Assembly: GCA_910585465.1 (NCBI GenBank)
Contig: CAJUEW010000006.1
Span: forward strand, 1-64,000
Direction of reading: 5' to 3'
Length of the DNA: 64,000 bases
Source: an uncultured Lachnospiraceae bacterium
GTDB taxonomy: Bacteria; Bacillota; Clostridia; Lachnospirales; Lachnospiraceae
The notes beneath the pieces are model-generated. The model was not told where the DNA came from and searched no databases. It saw only the letters and a program-made list of their open reading frames with translations. Numbering within the stretch: the first letter of the stretch is position 1; every line of letters begins with the position of its first letter. Made by a program: the position numbers and the translations under genes. Below, piece by piece: positions 1 through 6,280 of the stretch.

Positions 1-99
1 CCGCTGTTCCGATTGCCGCTGTTCCAATCGCCGCTGTTCCGATTGCCGCTGTTCCAATCGCCGCTGTTCCGATTGCCGCTGTTCCGATTGCCGCTGTTG
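1..99. repeat. 15-bp tandem repeat coding for pentapeptides
   Basis: Six 15-bp units alternate between CCGCTGTTCCGATTG and CCGCTGTTCCAATCG, and a seventh is degenerate. Each unit is one pentapeptide of the minus-strand gene. The near-identity of the units at DNA level points to recent expansion or contraction. Confidence 0.9.
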
Positions 100-428
100 C
101 AACCCTTTCCCATATTCACGATTTCAAGCAATTCAGCCCACAGGATTTCACGCACTATTTCCAGCTTGTTTGTGCAACACTTATTCCCTTCTTCTACAAT
201 GTCACCGTAGGCAATCACTTCCGCAACCTTATTTTTCGGGTTGAAATTGTAATAATTGAAGCAATCAGCCGCCTTTTTGCAGAAGTGCATCCCATACCCG
301 CACCGGATCGGGGTAATATCTTCTTCAAATTTTCCTGGGCAAGTGTACTGTTTTGTGTTCCCGTTAGGGCTGCACGTCCAATCAGGGTTGAACACCTTGA
401 ACCCTTTAACAACTCCTGTTTCACTCAT
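1..428 (-). CDS. Pentapeptide-repeat mobile-element protein, partial (runs off left edge)
   Basis: The reading frame starts at ATG 428 and is open to the window edge, so the C-terminus is missing. The N-terminal 100 residues are Cys-rich (GFKVFNPDWTC, CGYGMHFCKK) and resemble the domain I know as DUF7666 in phage and ICE proteins. From about residue 110 the protein becomes a five-residue repeat alternating NSGNR and NSGDW. That is a pentapeptide-repeat pattern, which normally folds as a right-handed beta-helix. It lies 19 bp downstream of the sigma-like gene and shares its orientation, so it belongs to the leftward accessory array. The function is unknown; a surface- or DNA-mimic role is possible but not shown. 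Confidence 0.8.
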   Translation of the reverse strand, partial: MSETGVVKGFKVFNPDWTCSPNGNTKQYTCPGKFEEDITPIRCGYGMHFCKKAADCFNYYNFNPKNKVAEVIAYGDIVEEGNKCCTNKLEIVREILWAELLEIVNMGKGCNSGNRNSGNRNSGDWNSGNRNSGDWNSGNRNS

Positions 429-446
429 TTTGTTTATCCTCTCTTT

Positions 447-812
447 CTATGCAAATAGCCGGGTAAAATCAGAATTGGGATCGGCCATAATATCCATAAA
501 TGTCAAATATTCTGTTCCCGGCACAACCTCATCCAAACTTATAGTCTTTATCTGCCTTTTCTGCTTCTCTAACTCATGCCCTATCGCTGAACGCATAGCA
601 TAAAAAGCGATAATTTCAAAGTTGTGTTTGTGTAGTTCGGGAATTGCAAACCATCTTTTTACTGAAAGTAAGTACCTGAAAATCACCACATCATACCATT
701 CATCAAAGGGTAGTTTTCTGATATTCAGATATTTCCTAATCAGGTGATGGTTTTCCACTGCAAAGGATTGTTCTTCCTCTGTCAAGGGGGCTTCATACTT
801 TGACTTTCTCAT
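447..812 (-). CDS. Sigma-70-like region 2 protein of a mobile element
   Basis: This 121-aa protein has the layout of short sigma-like factors found in Firmicutes ICEs and phages. An EEQSFAVENHHLIRKYL helix is followed by DEWYDVVIFRYLLSVKRW and FEIIAFYAMRSAIGHELEKQKR, which match sigma-70 region 2 (core-binding helix and -10 recognition). It ends with an acidic tail around SLDE. No region 4 is visible, so it is either a truncated sigma or a co-factor. The start is ATG 812, but the position normally held by a Shine-Dalgarno sequence is a run of ten G, which is unusual. It is flanked by the pentapeptide gene and an HTH gene on the same strand. Confidence 0.65.
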   Translation of the reverse strand: MRKSKYEAPLTEEEQSFAVENHHLIRKYLNIRKLPFDEWYDVVIFRYLLSVKRWFAIPELHKHNFEIIAFYAMRSAIGHELEKQKRQIKTISLDEVVPGTEYLTFMDIMADPNSDFTRLFA

Positions 813-818
813 GGTTTA

Positions 819-828
819 CCCCCCCCCC
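819..828 (-). promoter_or_regulatory. G10 homopolymer at the ribosome-binding position of the sigma-like gene
   Basis: On the minus strand the order is stop codon TAA (833-831), TC, ten G, TAAACC, then ATG at 812. The tract lies 6 nt before the start codon and is the only SD-like sequence there. A poly-G tract of this length is prone to slippage, so translation could be phase-variable. Confidence 0.6.
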
Positions 829-830
829 GA

Positions 831-1241
831 TTATTCGGCGGGTATCTGGATTCCCGTGTATTCAGTGAATTTCACAGAAGAAATAAAATAACTCCATTTC
901 TGCAATTTCACCGCATAGCCCCACGGGAAAACTCCGTCCCGTAACCCTTGCATAACCCATTCTTTGGATTTCCCCATCAGTTTAGCGATAAGCGGCACGG
1001 GGACATTCACAACCCCGTCATGCTGAACCGTTGCAGCGGTTTCAGAAAACTGGTTGAAATAGTTCTCCTGAACTCCCAGCGCAAGGGCGATCTGCTTCTT
1101 GCGATCCTCTGCGGGTTCATTCTTGCCAGAAAGATACTGACTGATCGAAGATTTCCCGATCCCGGTAAGGTCTGAAAGTTTGGATTGACTGATACCCAAA
1201 TCTTTCATCAGGTTTTTCAATTTGTCTGCAAATTTCATCAT
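831..1241 (-). CDS. XRE-family helix-turn-helix protein
   Basis: The protein has 136 aa. Residues 6-60 form a Cro/CI-type HTH (LMKDLGISQSKLSDLTGIGKSSISQYLSGK). Residues 75-136 carry a second region (VNVPVPLIAKLMGKSKEWVMQGLRDGVFPWGYAVK) of the type found in phage-associated proteins with an added DNA-binding or excisionase-like fold. ATG 1241 follows AGGATGAAGTGA. It is probably a regulator of the accessory array. The same leader AAGGATGAAGTGA precedes the 74-aa gene near 4265, which suggests shared leader ancestry. Confidence 0.75.
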   Translation of the reverse strand: MMKFADKLKNLMKDLGISQSKLSDLTGIGKSSISQYLSGKNEPAEDRKKQIALALGVQENYFNQFSETAATVQHDGVVNVPVPLIAKLMGKSKEWVMQGLRDGVFPWGYAVKLQKWSYFISSVKFTEYTGIQIPAE

Positions 1242-1268
1242 TCACTTCATCCTTTCTCTTTTTTCTGG

Positions 1269-1463
1269 TTAGTCCCGAATCATGGGACTTTTGTTGTACT
1301 GCTCCTGAACCTTGATCTGCCGCTTGTTGCCAGCAACATCACATTCCCACACGACACGGAAATTCTTTCCTGCGGCTTTCATGCCGTCCAGATATTCCCT
1401 TGCTTCTTCCAGAGAATCAAATTCAAGAACCTTCACGATTGCAGCAGCCAAAACCTTCTTCAT
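1269..1463 (-). CDS. Small mobile-element protein of unknown function
   Basis: A 64-aa basic and acidic mixed protein (MKKVLAAAIVKVLEFDSLEEAREYLDGMKAAGKNFRVVW...). I do not recognise a family. ATG 1463 is preferred because AAAGGAG lies 9 nt upstream; a GTG at 1469 is an alternative. An operator-like palindrome (1482-1500) lies directly upstream of its ribosome site, so this gene may be repressed by the element's repressor. Confidence 0.55.
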   Translation of the reverse strand: MKKVLAAAIVKVLEFDSLEEAREYLDGMKAAGKNFRVVWECDVAGNKRQIKVQEQYNKSPMIRD

Positions 1464-1481
1464 ACTCACACGCTCCTTTCT

Positions 1482-1500
1482 TGTGGAATATCATTCCACA
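1482..1500. promoter_or_regulatory. Second operator-like palindrome, TGTGGAA-N5-TTCCACA
   Basis: A perfect 7-bp inverted repeat with a 5-bp spacer. It has the same half-site and spacer length as the palindrome in the divergent repressor region (4302-4326). It overlaps the 3' end of the 71-aa HTH gene and lies just upstream of the 64-aa gene. Confidence 0.65.
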
Positions 1501-1706
1501 TAAACGGTTAAAAAAATTTTATCCCGAATTTCGTCAGTGAGATTCAATAAATCCTGCAACCTCTTGATCTCGCTCGCCTTGAACTCACTCTCATTGTTGA
1601 TTTTCTTCAAAAAGCCCTGATAAGTGATCCCGATCTGCTTTGCGATAAAGCACAACTTATAGCCGGATTCATCAATCTTCTTCCGTAACAATGCCGTGTT
1701 CGTCAT
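1491..1706 (-). CDS. Cro-like small HTH regulator (DUF739-like)
   Basis: A 71-aa protein, MTNTALLRKKIDESGYKL... then CFIAKQIGITYQGFLKKINN. It matches the short single-domain Cro-like regulators often grouped as DUF739 in Firmicutes prophages. The HTH covers nearly the whole protein, and the C-terminal LNLTDEIRDKIFL is the usual dimerisation helix. It lies among leftward accessory genes and presumably acts opposite the 184-aa repressor, as Cro does to CI. That role is inferred from size and position only. Confidence 0.65.
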   Translation of the reverse strand: MTNTALLRKKIDESGYKLCFIAKQIGITYQGFLKKINNESEFKASEIKRLQDLLNLTDEIRDKIFLTVYVE

Positions 1707-1718
1707 ACTTTCACCCCC

Positions 1719-2126
1719 TTACATTTTCGCCATAATGTCCCGGATCATGGAAACACCGGAATCGCACGCAACATTGATCGTTACCTTGCCGCCGTTCTTG
1801 TAAGTCCCAGTGACAATTTCGGTTTTAGGATCGAAGATCAGCGTTTCAAGATTGCTCTGCCCTCTTGTCAGTTTCAGGGTTTCCAGAAGGTAGTCACAAA
1901 TAAGCTGCTTATCCTCATAATCTGCCGGACGCTCCGCAACCAGTTCATAGTCTGAAATCTGCTTTTCGGTCAGAGGCTTCCCATAGTTGATATAACCCCA
2001 AGCCATTTTTCCGATTGATTCCACCATCTGCCGGGTGTCAAAATTCACGATCCCAAGAATTGTCCCGTTGTCCGGGAATGTCCCGATTGATACCGGGCGC
2101 ATTGTTGAAAAGTATCTGTACTCCAT
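1719..2126 (-). CDS. Mobile-element protein, YRYFSTMRP / DarA-related-like N-terminus
   Basis: A 135-aa protein starting at ATG 2126, chosen because AAGGAAGG lies 6 nt upstream; the longer frame to 2189 lacks a ribosome site. The N-terminal half (YRYFSTMRPVSIGTFP..., then AWGYINYGKPLTEKQISDYEL) matches a segment I associate with proteins annotated as DarA-related in Firmicutes mobile elements. The C-terminal half (LETLIFDPKTEIVTGTYKNGGKVTINV) is not recognised. No catalytic motif is visible. An anti-restriction role should not be assumed. Confidence 0.5.
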   Translation of the reverse strand: MEYRYFSTMRPVSIGTFPDNGTILGIVNFDTRQMVESIGKMAWGYINYGKPLTEKQISDYELVAERPADYEDKQLICDYLLETLKLTRGQSNLETLIFDPKTEIVTGTYKNGGKVTINVACDSGVSMIRDIMAKM

Positions 2127-2160
2127 AAGCACCTTCCTTTCTTTTGGGCGTATAGCAGCC

Positions 2161-2366
2161 CTTTTATAAAGATTGTCTATTGTCAGCACCTTGTAAAACT
2201 TTGGGAAGGTCTTGCCCTATCAGGTTTCGCTCTAAAGCCTGAAAACTTGCTATCCGACAAAGGGATTTTTCAAGCGTTCTTTCCCTTGAACCGCTCCCCG
2301 GTTTTCCCATTAAAAACCGGGTGAAAACTTGTTGACCGACACACAATAGACAACATTTATAAAAAG
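2161..2366. repeat. Non-coding 206-bp segment bounded by imperfect inverted repeats
   Basis: The ends read CTTTTATAAA-GA-TTGTCTATTGT (2161-2183) and ACAATAGACAA-CA-TTTATAAAAAG (2343-2365). The inner 11 bp are perfectly inverted, and the outer A/T arm also matches apart from two spacer bases and one inserted A. Inside is another hairpin, CCCGGTTTT...AAAACCGGG, near 2297-2322. This fills most of the gene-free 2127-2458 stretch. It could be a MITE-like insertion, a structured RNA or an origin-like site. Confidence 0.6.
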
Positions 2367-2458
2367 ACTGCTATCTGTTTATTTGACTATGCTGAATGAC
2401 CTGCCATCATCAGACACGGGAAGTCAACCCCGCATGACGGGCTTACTGCCCGTTTCGG

Positions 2459-2647
2459 CTATTTCAAATCAATGTAGAAATTGTTATCATCCTGCCATGT
2501 GAAACATTCAAGTTCAGCGTCCATGTATTTCAGAACATTGTCCTGATACCAGTTTCCGCTTGTAATCAGGTGGAGATCAGCCCCACGAACCCAAACCACC
2601 GTGTTATCATCAATCAACCCTAAATCATGCACTTTCTTCAATGTCAT
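2459..2647 (-). CDS. Small acidic mobile-element protein
   Basis: A 62-aa protein (MTLKKVHDLGLIDDNTVVWVRG...DDNNFYIDLK). I do not recognise the family. Its start MTLKK and its spacing to the next leftward gene MTLRK (2924) suggest the two small genes are distant paralogues or share a conserved leader region. A GC hairpin without a clear T-run (ACGGGC-TTACT-GCCCGT, about 2437-2453) follows the stop. Confidence 0.5.
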   Translation of the reverse strand: MTLKKVHDLGLIDDNTVVWVRGADLHLITSGNWYQDNVLKYMDAELECFTWQDDNNFYIDLK

Positions 2648-2690
2648 ATCCGCTACCGCCTTTCTTTAAATACTGCCGTTTTCACAGCCT

Positions 2691-2924
2691 TCAAACTATC
2701 GCAAGTCCGGCTTTCAGTTCACAGCAAGTTTCTACACCACATACAACCGTTCTTTCCCGTCCTTCTCTAGGGTAAATGTTCGTGATCGGTCTGTCTGCCA
2801 GATCATCAGGAACTTCAATTTTGTGTTCCCCGTCATAATAAACGATCCAGCCCTGACCTTCTATTGTCCCAACCGTGAACGGCATACTTACTGCCAGCAC
2901 TTCCAGAAATTTTCTTAATGTCAT
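2691..2924 (-). CDS. Small mobile-element protein, MTLRK type
   Basis: A 77-aa protein (MTLRKFLEVLAVSMPFTVGTIEGQGWIVYYDGEHKIEVPDDLADRP...). ATG 2924 follows GGTGGAGA and lines up with the MTLKK start of its neighbour; a GTG at 2933 is an alternative. The family is common as an unnamed protein in Firmicutes ICEs and prophages, and no function is known to me. It lies 28 bp after the SprT-like gene on the same strand. Confidence 0.5.
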   Translation of the reverse strand: MTLRKFLEVLAVSMPFTVGTIEGQGWIVYYDGEHKIEVPDDLADRPITNIYPREGRERTVVCGVETCCELKAGLAIV

Positions 2925-2951
2925 ATTCTCCACCTTTCCGGGAAGCGGGTT

Positions 2952-3614
2952 TTACTCCGCTTCCTCAAACTCCATCTGACAATCGCCACAAATCACATGA
3001 ACTTCTTTCGTTGCCCTGATAATGCACCCGCATCCGGGGCAGACATATTTCCGGGCTGACTGTTTAGCTTTGGACGCTCCCGGAAGTTTCAGTTCTGGCT
3101 TCCTGAAAAGCTGAAATTTCTTGTCCTGCAAGCCGTCAACAAAGGCTTTCGCTTCCGGGTTCAGGCTTGTTTTCGTCCACCCGTATTTTGCATCCTTTTC
3201 AACCGTCAAACCATGCTGTTCAGCAGCTTCCTTGTATTTCTTATTGTGGTAAGTCCCGCTTCTGGAAGTGTCCTGAACCCTGACTTGCAAATTGTAAAGG
3301 TGAACCATTTCATGTAAGAGGGTTTCGGCAACGTGTTCAAAAGGTCTTGCAAGGTGTTCAGCGCAAAGATTGATTTCATAGAACCCTTCATTTTTCATAG
3401 CTTCCACTTCTTCCGGCTTCATTTCAGAAATCGCTTTCGGCTCTTTGTTGCTCCAAGCCTTCCAAGAGGTACACCACCCATAAGCCCCTTTCGTGGTGTC
3501 CGGGCTTACGGTGATGATCGGCTTTTGAAGTTCACCGCCGTAAAACTTTTCATTGAACTTTGAAAATAAATTTTCAAGTTTGTCGATAATCGGTTTCAAA
3601 CTCTGCTCTGCCAT
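2952..3614 (-). CDS. SprT-like metalloprotease with C-terminal zinc ribbon
   Basis: A 220-aa protein. An N-terminal helical segment (IDKLENLFSKFNEKFYGGELQKPIITVSP) leads to the zinc-metalloprotease motif HEMVHLYN near residue 122, with a third ligand probably in the HNKKY/H region downstream. The last 35 residues form a zinc ribbon with two Cys pairs (CPGCGC and CGDC). This is the SprT/Spartan architecture seen in phage and ICE proteins. Cellular Spartan proteases degrade DNA-protein crosslinks; a role during element replication or conjugation is inference. It is preceded by a good AAAGGGG ribosome site. Confidence 0.85.
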   Translation of the reverse strand: MAEQSLKPIIDKLENLFSKFNEKFYGGELQKPIITVSPDTTKGAYGWCTSWKAWSNKEPKAISEMKPEEVEAMKNEGFYEINLCAEHLARPFEHVAETLLHEMVHLYNLQVRVQDTSRSGTYHNKKYKEAAEQHGLTVEKDAKYGWTKTSLNPEAKAFVDGLQDKKFQLFRKPELKLPGASKAKQSARKYVCPGCGCIIRATKEVHVICGDCQMEFEEAE

Positions 3615-3630
3615 GATCCAGCCCCTTTCT

Positions 3631-4023
3631 TTAGTGTAAAGTGAAAACCAAGTCTTTCAGAAGGTCTTTGGTCAAGTACATATCCCGGCTTTCTGCCGTG
3701 TACCTTTCATCTGCTTTTAAGTAGATACCTTCTTCATCCTGATCTTCAACTGGTACAGATACCCACCGACCAAAGGATTTCTGAACAAGTTCCTTGTTGG
3801 TCATCTTATCATAAGCTGATTTAATGACTTCTATTTCCATGAAGTTTCCTTTTCTTACTGCCGCCATAGCCTTTTTCCAAATACCTTTTATGTCGTCAAT
3901 GAGCTCAACGATTTCAGAAAAATTCAATTCGTCAGTAATTTTCAACTCTGCTCCGAAGGAACTTTCAACAGTTCCATTCTTTTTGTTTTTACGGGTAACT
4001 AACTTGATTTCAAAAGATTTCAT
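3631..4023 (-). CDS. Mobile-element protein of unknown function
   Basis: A 130-aa protein starting at ATG 4023, because AAAGGGG lies 8 nt upstream; the longer frame would overlap the preceding gene. Sequence: MKSFEIKLVTRKNKKNG..., central ELIDDIKGIWKKAMAAVRKG, C-terminal SRDMYLTKDLLKDLVFTLH. No recognised domain, no membrane segment. It sits between the SprT-like gene and a 74-aa gene in the leftward operon. Confidence 0.55.
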   Translation of the reverse strand: MKSFEIKLVTRKNKKNGTVESSFGAELKITDELNFSEIVELIDDIKGIWKKAMAAVRKGNFMEIEVIKSAYDKMTNKELVQKSFGRWVSVPVEDQDEEGIYLKADERYTAESRDMYLTKDLLKDLVFTLH

Positions 4024-4040
4024 TGTGCAATCCCCTTTCT

Positions 4041-4265
4041 TTACCACTGTTCGCCAAACATCATAGCTTTCTGCTCTTTTTCCTGCTCTCTCCAATCTCT
4101 GAACATCCGAAGGGCTTTCGTTTTCGTGATAGCACCGAACATTTTCACATATTCATCAAACTGGTAACGCTCCCAGCACTCCACCGCAACGCCCCCGCCT
4201 TTGGTGTAGTTTTCTTTTGCAAGTGCGATAAATTCTTCATAGGTCAATGCTTTTCCTCTCGCCAT
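4041..4265 (-). CDS. First gene of the leftward element operon, 74-aa unknown protein
   Basis: A 74-aa protein (MARGKALTYEEFIALAKENYTKGGGVAVECWERYQFDEYV...). It is the promoter-proximal gene of the leftward array, starting 37 bp from the operator. AAGGAAGGATGAAGTGA precedes ATG 4265. I know such short proteins only as unnamed ICE/phage products. Its position makes it an early gene under direct repressor control. Confidence 0.6.
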   Translation of the reverse strand: MARGKALTYEEFIALAKENYTKGGGVAVECWERYQFDEYVKMFGAITKTKALRMFRDWREQEKEQKAMMFGEQW

Positions 4266-4301
4266 AATTCACTTCATCCTTCCTTTGGTAGTGGCTTTTA
4301 T

Positions 4302-4415
4302 TTATGTGGAATGTTGTTCCACATAACATACTATACCGTATTGTGGAAAGAAAGTCAACACTTTTTTCAAAAAAAATTAAAAATTGTTGATTTTCTTTCC
4401 ACGGAATGATATAAT
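4302..4415. promoter_or_regulatory. Divergent promoter/operator region of the mobile element
   Basis: Leftward promoter: -35 TTGACT (4358-4353), 17-bp spacer, -10 TATAGT (4335-4330). Rightward promoter: -35 TTGATT (4387-4392), 17-bp spacer, -10 TATAAT (4410-4415). Palindrome TTATGTGGAA-N5-TTCCACATAA (4302-4326) lies just downstream of the leftward -10. A second inverted pair, GTGGAAAGAAAGTCAACA (4343-4360) and TGTTGATTTTCTTTCCAC (4385-4402), 17/18 matching, overlaps both -35 regions. Every arm contains GTGGAA, the shared half-site. Confidence 0.85.
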
Positions 4416-4440
4416 ACATAGCAGAAAGGCGGTGAAAACA

Positions 4441-4995
4441 ATGACGAATAAGGAAAAGCAAACTTTTCTAAAAGAGTTTGGGTACAGAGTAAAACAGCAC
4501 CGAATAGAAAAAGAAATGTCCCAAGAAGAACTTGCCAATCTGGTAGGGTATACTTCTGATAATGCCCGTTCCTCTATTCAGAAAATAGAAAGCGGAAAAA
4601 GTGATCTCCCGGCTTCCAAAATACGCATTTTAGCAGAAGTCTTAAACATCCCAGTAGAAAAACTAATGGGATGGGATCACAAAGAACCAACAGAAGAAGA
4701 TCTTCAAGAATGGGATAAAAAGTATAATCCCGGTGGAAAACTTGCAGCAGAAGTGAACTTGTTGGAAGAAATTCAAAAGCAACATGGTAAGACAACAAGT
4801 GAAGCATTTGGGCTTTATACACAACTTGATTCTGACGATCAGGGAGAGATCAGAGGAGAAATGAAACAAATGCTAAAGGCAGAAAAATATTTTCCTTGTG
4901 AAGAACCTATACTAAATGCTGCTCATGCTATTGAAGGGGCACCTAAAGAGGATATTCGACACGATGAAGATATCATAAATGCCGAAGACTTCTAA
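4441..4995 (+). CDS. CI-like repressor, XRE family
   Basis: A 184-aa protein from ATG 4441 (AAAGGCGG upstream). The HTH spans about residues 14-65 (VKQHRIEKEMSQEELANLVGY..., IQKIESGKSDLPASKIRILAEVLNIPVEKLMGW). The C-terminal 110 residues are acidic and lack the Ser/Lys peptidase motif of LexA-type repressors, so induction probably relies on the ImmA-like neighbour. It reads divergently from the accessory array, and the promoter between them carries GTGGAA palindromes, its probable operators. It is most likely the immunity regulator of the element. Confidence 0.8.
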   Translation: MTNKEKQTFLKEFGYRVKQHRIEKEMSQEELANLVGYTSDNARSSIQKIESGKSDLPASKIRILAEVLNIPVEKLMGWDHKEPTEEDLQEWDKKYNPGGKLAAEVNLLEEIQKQHGKTTSEAFGLYTQLDSDDQGEIRGEMKQMLKAEKYFPCEEPILNAAHAIEGAPKEDIRHDEDIINAEDF

Positions 4996-5050
4996 ATCTA
5001 CATTGGCCAATCCATAATTTACAGCCGCAAAATAAAAGGGGGATGGTAAT

Positions 5051-5521
5051 TTGATAACATATGAAGATCTGCTTATGGAAGCGGACAGAAATGAACTTGT
5101 GACAAAAGAAAAACCACTCCTTGCAAACAAGGGGCGCATCAGAGGAAACCGCATCGCTATAAAAAAAGATTTAACGGAAGTCGAAAAGAAATGTGTACTC
5201 GCAGAAGAACTTGGTCATTATTATACCGCAACAGGGGACATCCTTGAGCAGTCCTCTGTTACAAATCGAAAGCAGGAAATGCGTGGCCGAACTTTTGCGT
5301 ATAATAGACTGATCGGCCTTACGGGTATTATAGATGCGTATAAGCACCGCTGCAAGAATCTAATGGATGTAGCTGAGTATCTAAACGTGCCTGAAGATTT
5401 TTTAAATGATGCCTTATCTTACTACAAAGGAAAATATGGAATCTATACCCGGGTAGATAATCATATGATTATCTTTGAACCATCAATAACGGTAATCGAA
5501 CTGGATAAGAGAATTATGTGA
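5051..5521 (+). CDS. ImmA/IrrE-family protein with altered zinc motif
   Basis: A 156-aa protein from TTG 5051, preceded by AAGGGGG. The core LAEELGHYYTATGDIL is the ImmA/IrrE protease helix, but the first His of HExxH is Glu (EELGH). That variant is common among ICE and prophage members. In ICEBs1 the ImmA protease cleaves the immunity repressor after DNA damage; by position, 55 bp after the repressor gene, this protein is the likely anti-repressor. Whether it is catalytically active with EELGH is not decidable from sequence. Confidence 0.8.
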   Translation: MITYEDLLMEADRNELVTKEKPLLANKGRIRGNRIAIKKDLTEVEKKCVLAEELGHYYTATGDILEQSSVTNRKQEMRGRTFAYNRLIGLTGIIDAYKHRCKNLMDVAEYLNVPEDFLNDALSYYKGKYGIYTRVDNHMIIFEPSITVIELDKRIM

Positions 5522-5533
5522 ACGGTTCAGGTT

Positions 5534-5639
5534 GGTTCAAGTTGATACAAGATAAATTCAAGTTGTTGTTGTGGAAGTTGAACCGCCTGAAACCCTGATA
5601 AATAGGGCGGTTCGGCTTTGCGGTTCAAGTTGGTACAAG
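5534..5639. repeat. Direct repeats flanking a hairpin after the ImmA-like gene
   Basis: GGTTCAAGTTGATACAAG (5534-5551) and GGTTCAAGTTGGTACAAG (5622-5639) match at 17 of 18 positions. Between them GAACCGCC (5580-5587) and GGCGGTTC (5606-5613) form a hairpin. Just beyond lies AAGTTAC-TT-GTAACTT. The hairpin could terminate the repressor-ImmA transcript. The direct repeats look like protein-binding sites, for example recombinase arm sites. Confidence 0.55.
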
Positions 5640-5795
5640 TTACTTGTAACTTCTAAACACAAAAAGAAAAACAACGTGAAATTACAGTGTTTTTACAAAA
5701 AATAATATAGTAATAAATAACTTGTTTATCTTGAACTACATGAATTAAGTTGTACCTTTGAAGTTAATTTTTCAAAGATAGAAAGGAGAAAACAC

Positions 5796-6146
5796 ATGAG
5801 TGCAAAAAATAGAGTAATTGCTGGAGATTATACAGGAAATATGGTTGGGCAGACCTTCGGACAACCATATATTTCTACAGGCTTCACAAAATCAATTAAT
5901 CTCAATACAACTACTATAGAATCTTACGAGTTAATTACAGACGAGCATAGAAAATCTGCCAAATCTGGAATTGCCCGTGGTCTTGTAGGCGGGGCGCTAT
6001 TAGGTCCAGTTGGTATGTTAGCTGGTGGGATTTCTGCCAAAAACAAAGGAATTTATCAAATTGCGTTACAATTTAAAGACGGCAAAAAGTCCCTTATAGA
6101 AGTTGATGATAAAATATACAAAGCAATTATAAAAAATTGTTTTTAA
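5796..6146 (+). CDS. Glycine-zipper protein of unknown function
   Basis: A 116-aa protein preceded by AGAAAGGAG. Its middle section (GIARGLVGGALLGPVGMLAGGIS) is a hydrophobic glycine zipper that could insert in a membrane. The C-terminal part (GIYQIALQFKDGKKSLIEVDDKIYKAII) resembles the small beta domain of widespread unnamed Firmicutes proteins. It stands alone between the regulator pair and the integrase. No function can be assigned. Confidence 0.6.
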   Translation: MSAKNRVIAGDYTGNMVGQTFGQPYISTGFTKSINLNTTTIESYELITDEHRKSAKSGIARGLVGGALLGPVGMLAGGISAKNKGIYQIALQFKDGKKSLIEVDDKIYKAIIKNCF

Positions 6147-6156
6147 ATAAAAATTC

Positions 6157-6180
6157 CCGCCAGTGCTGCAACACCAGCGG
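6157..6180 (+). terminator. Hairpin after the glycine-zipper gene
   Basis: TCCCGCCAGTG and CACCAGCGGGA arms form a GC-rich stem just after the stop codon. There is no clear T-run, so termination is only probable. Confidence 0.4.
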
Positions 6181-6197
6181 GACGTGACCTATAATTC

Positions 6198-6251
6198 AGG
6201 ATGAAGTGGTATTATAGGCAAATATACATATTTATAATACCACTTCATCCT
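6198..6251. promoter_or_regulatory. Perfect 19-bp inverted repeat in the integrase leader
   Basis: AGGATGAAGTGGTATTATA (6198-6216) is exactly inverted at 6233-6251 with a 16-bp loop. It lies 30 bp before the integrase start codon. It could be an RNA hairpin limiting integrase translation or a binding site for an excisionase or recombinase. The arm includes AGGATGAAGT, the leader motif seen before genes at 1241 and 4265. Confidence 0.8.
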
Positions 6252-6280
6252 TCCGAAATCAAGAAAAGGATAAATATTTG

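Noticed and set aside
1..99. CRISPR-like array
   Set aside because: Units are contiguous 15-mers without spacers and encode pentapeptides in frame with a start at 428.
2164..2346. 60-aa minus-strand frame in the inverted-repeat island
   Set aside because: No ribosome site, ends inside the inverted repeat, low-complexity product.
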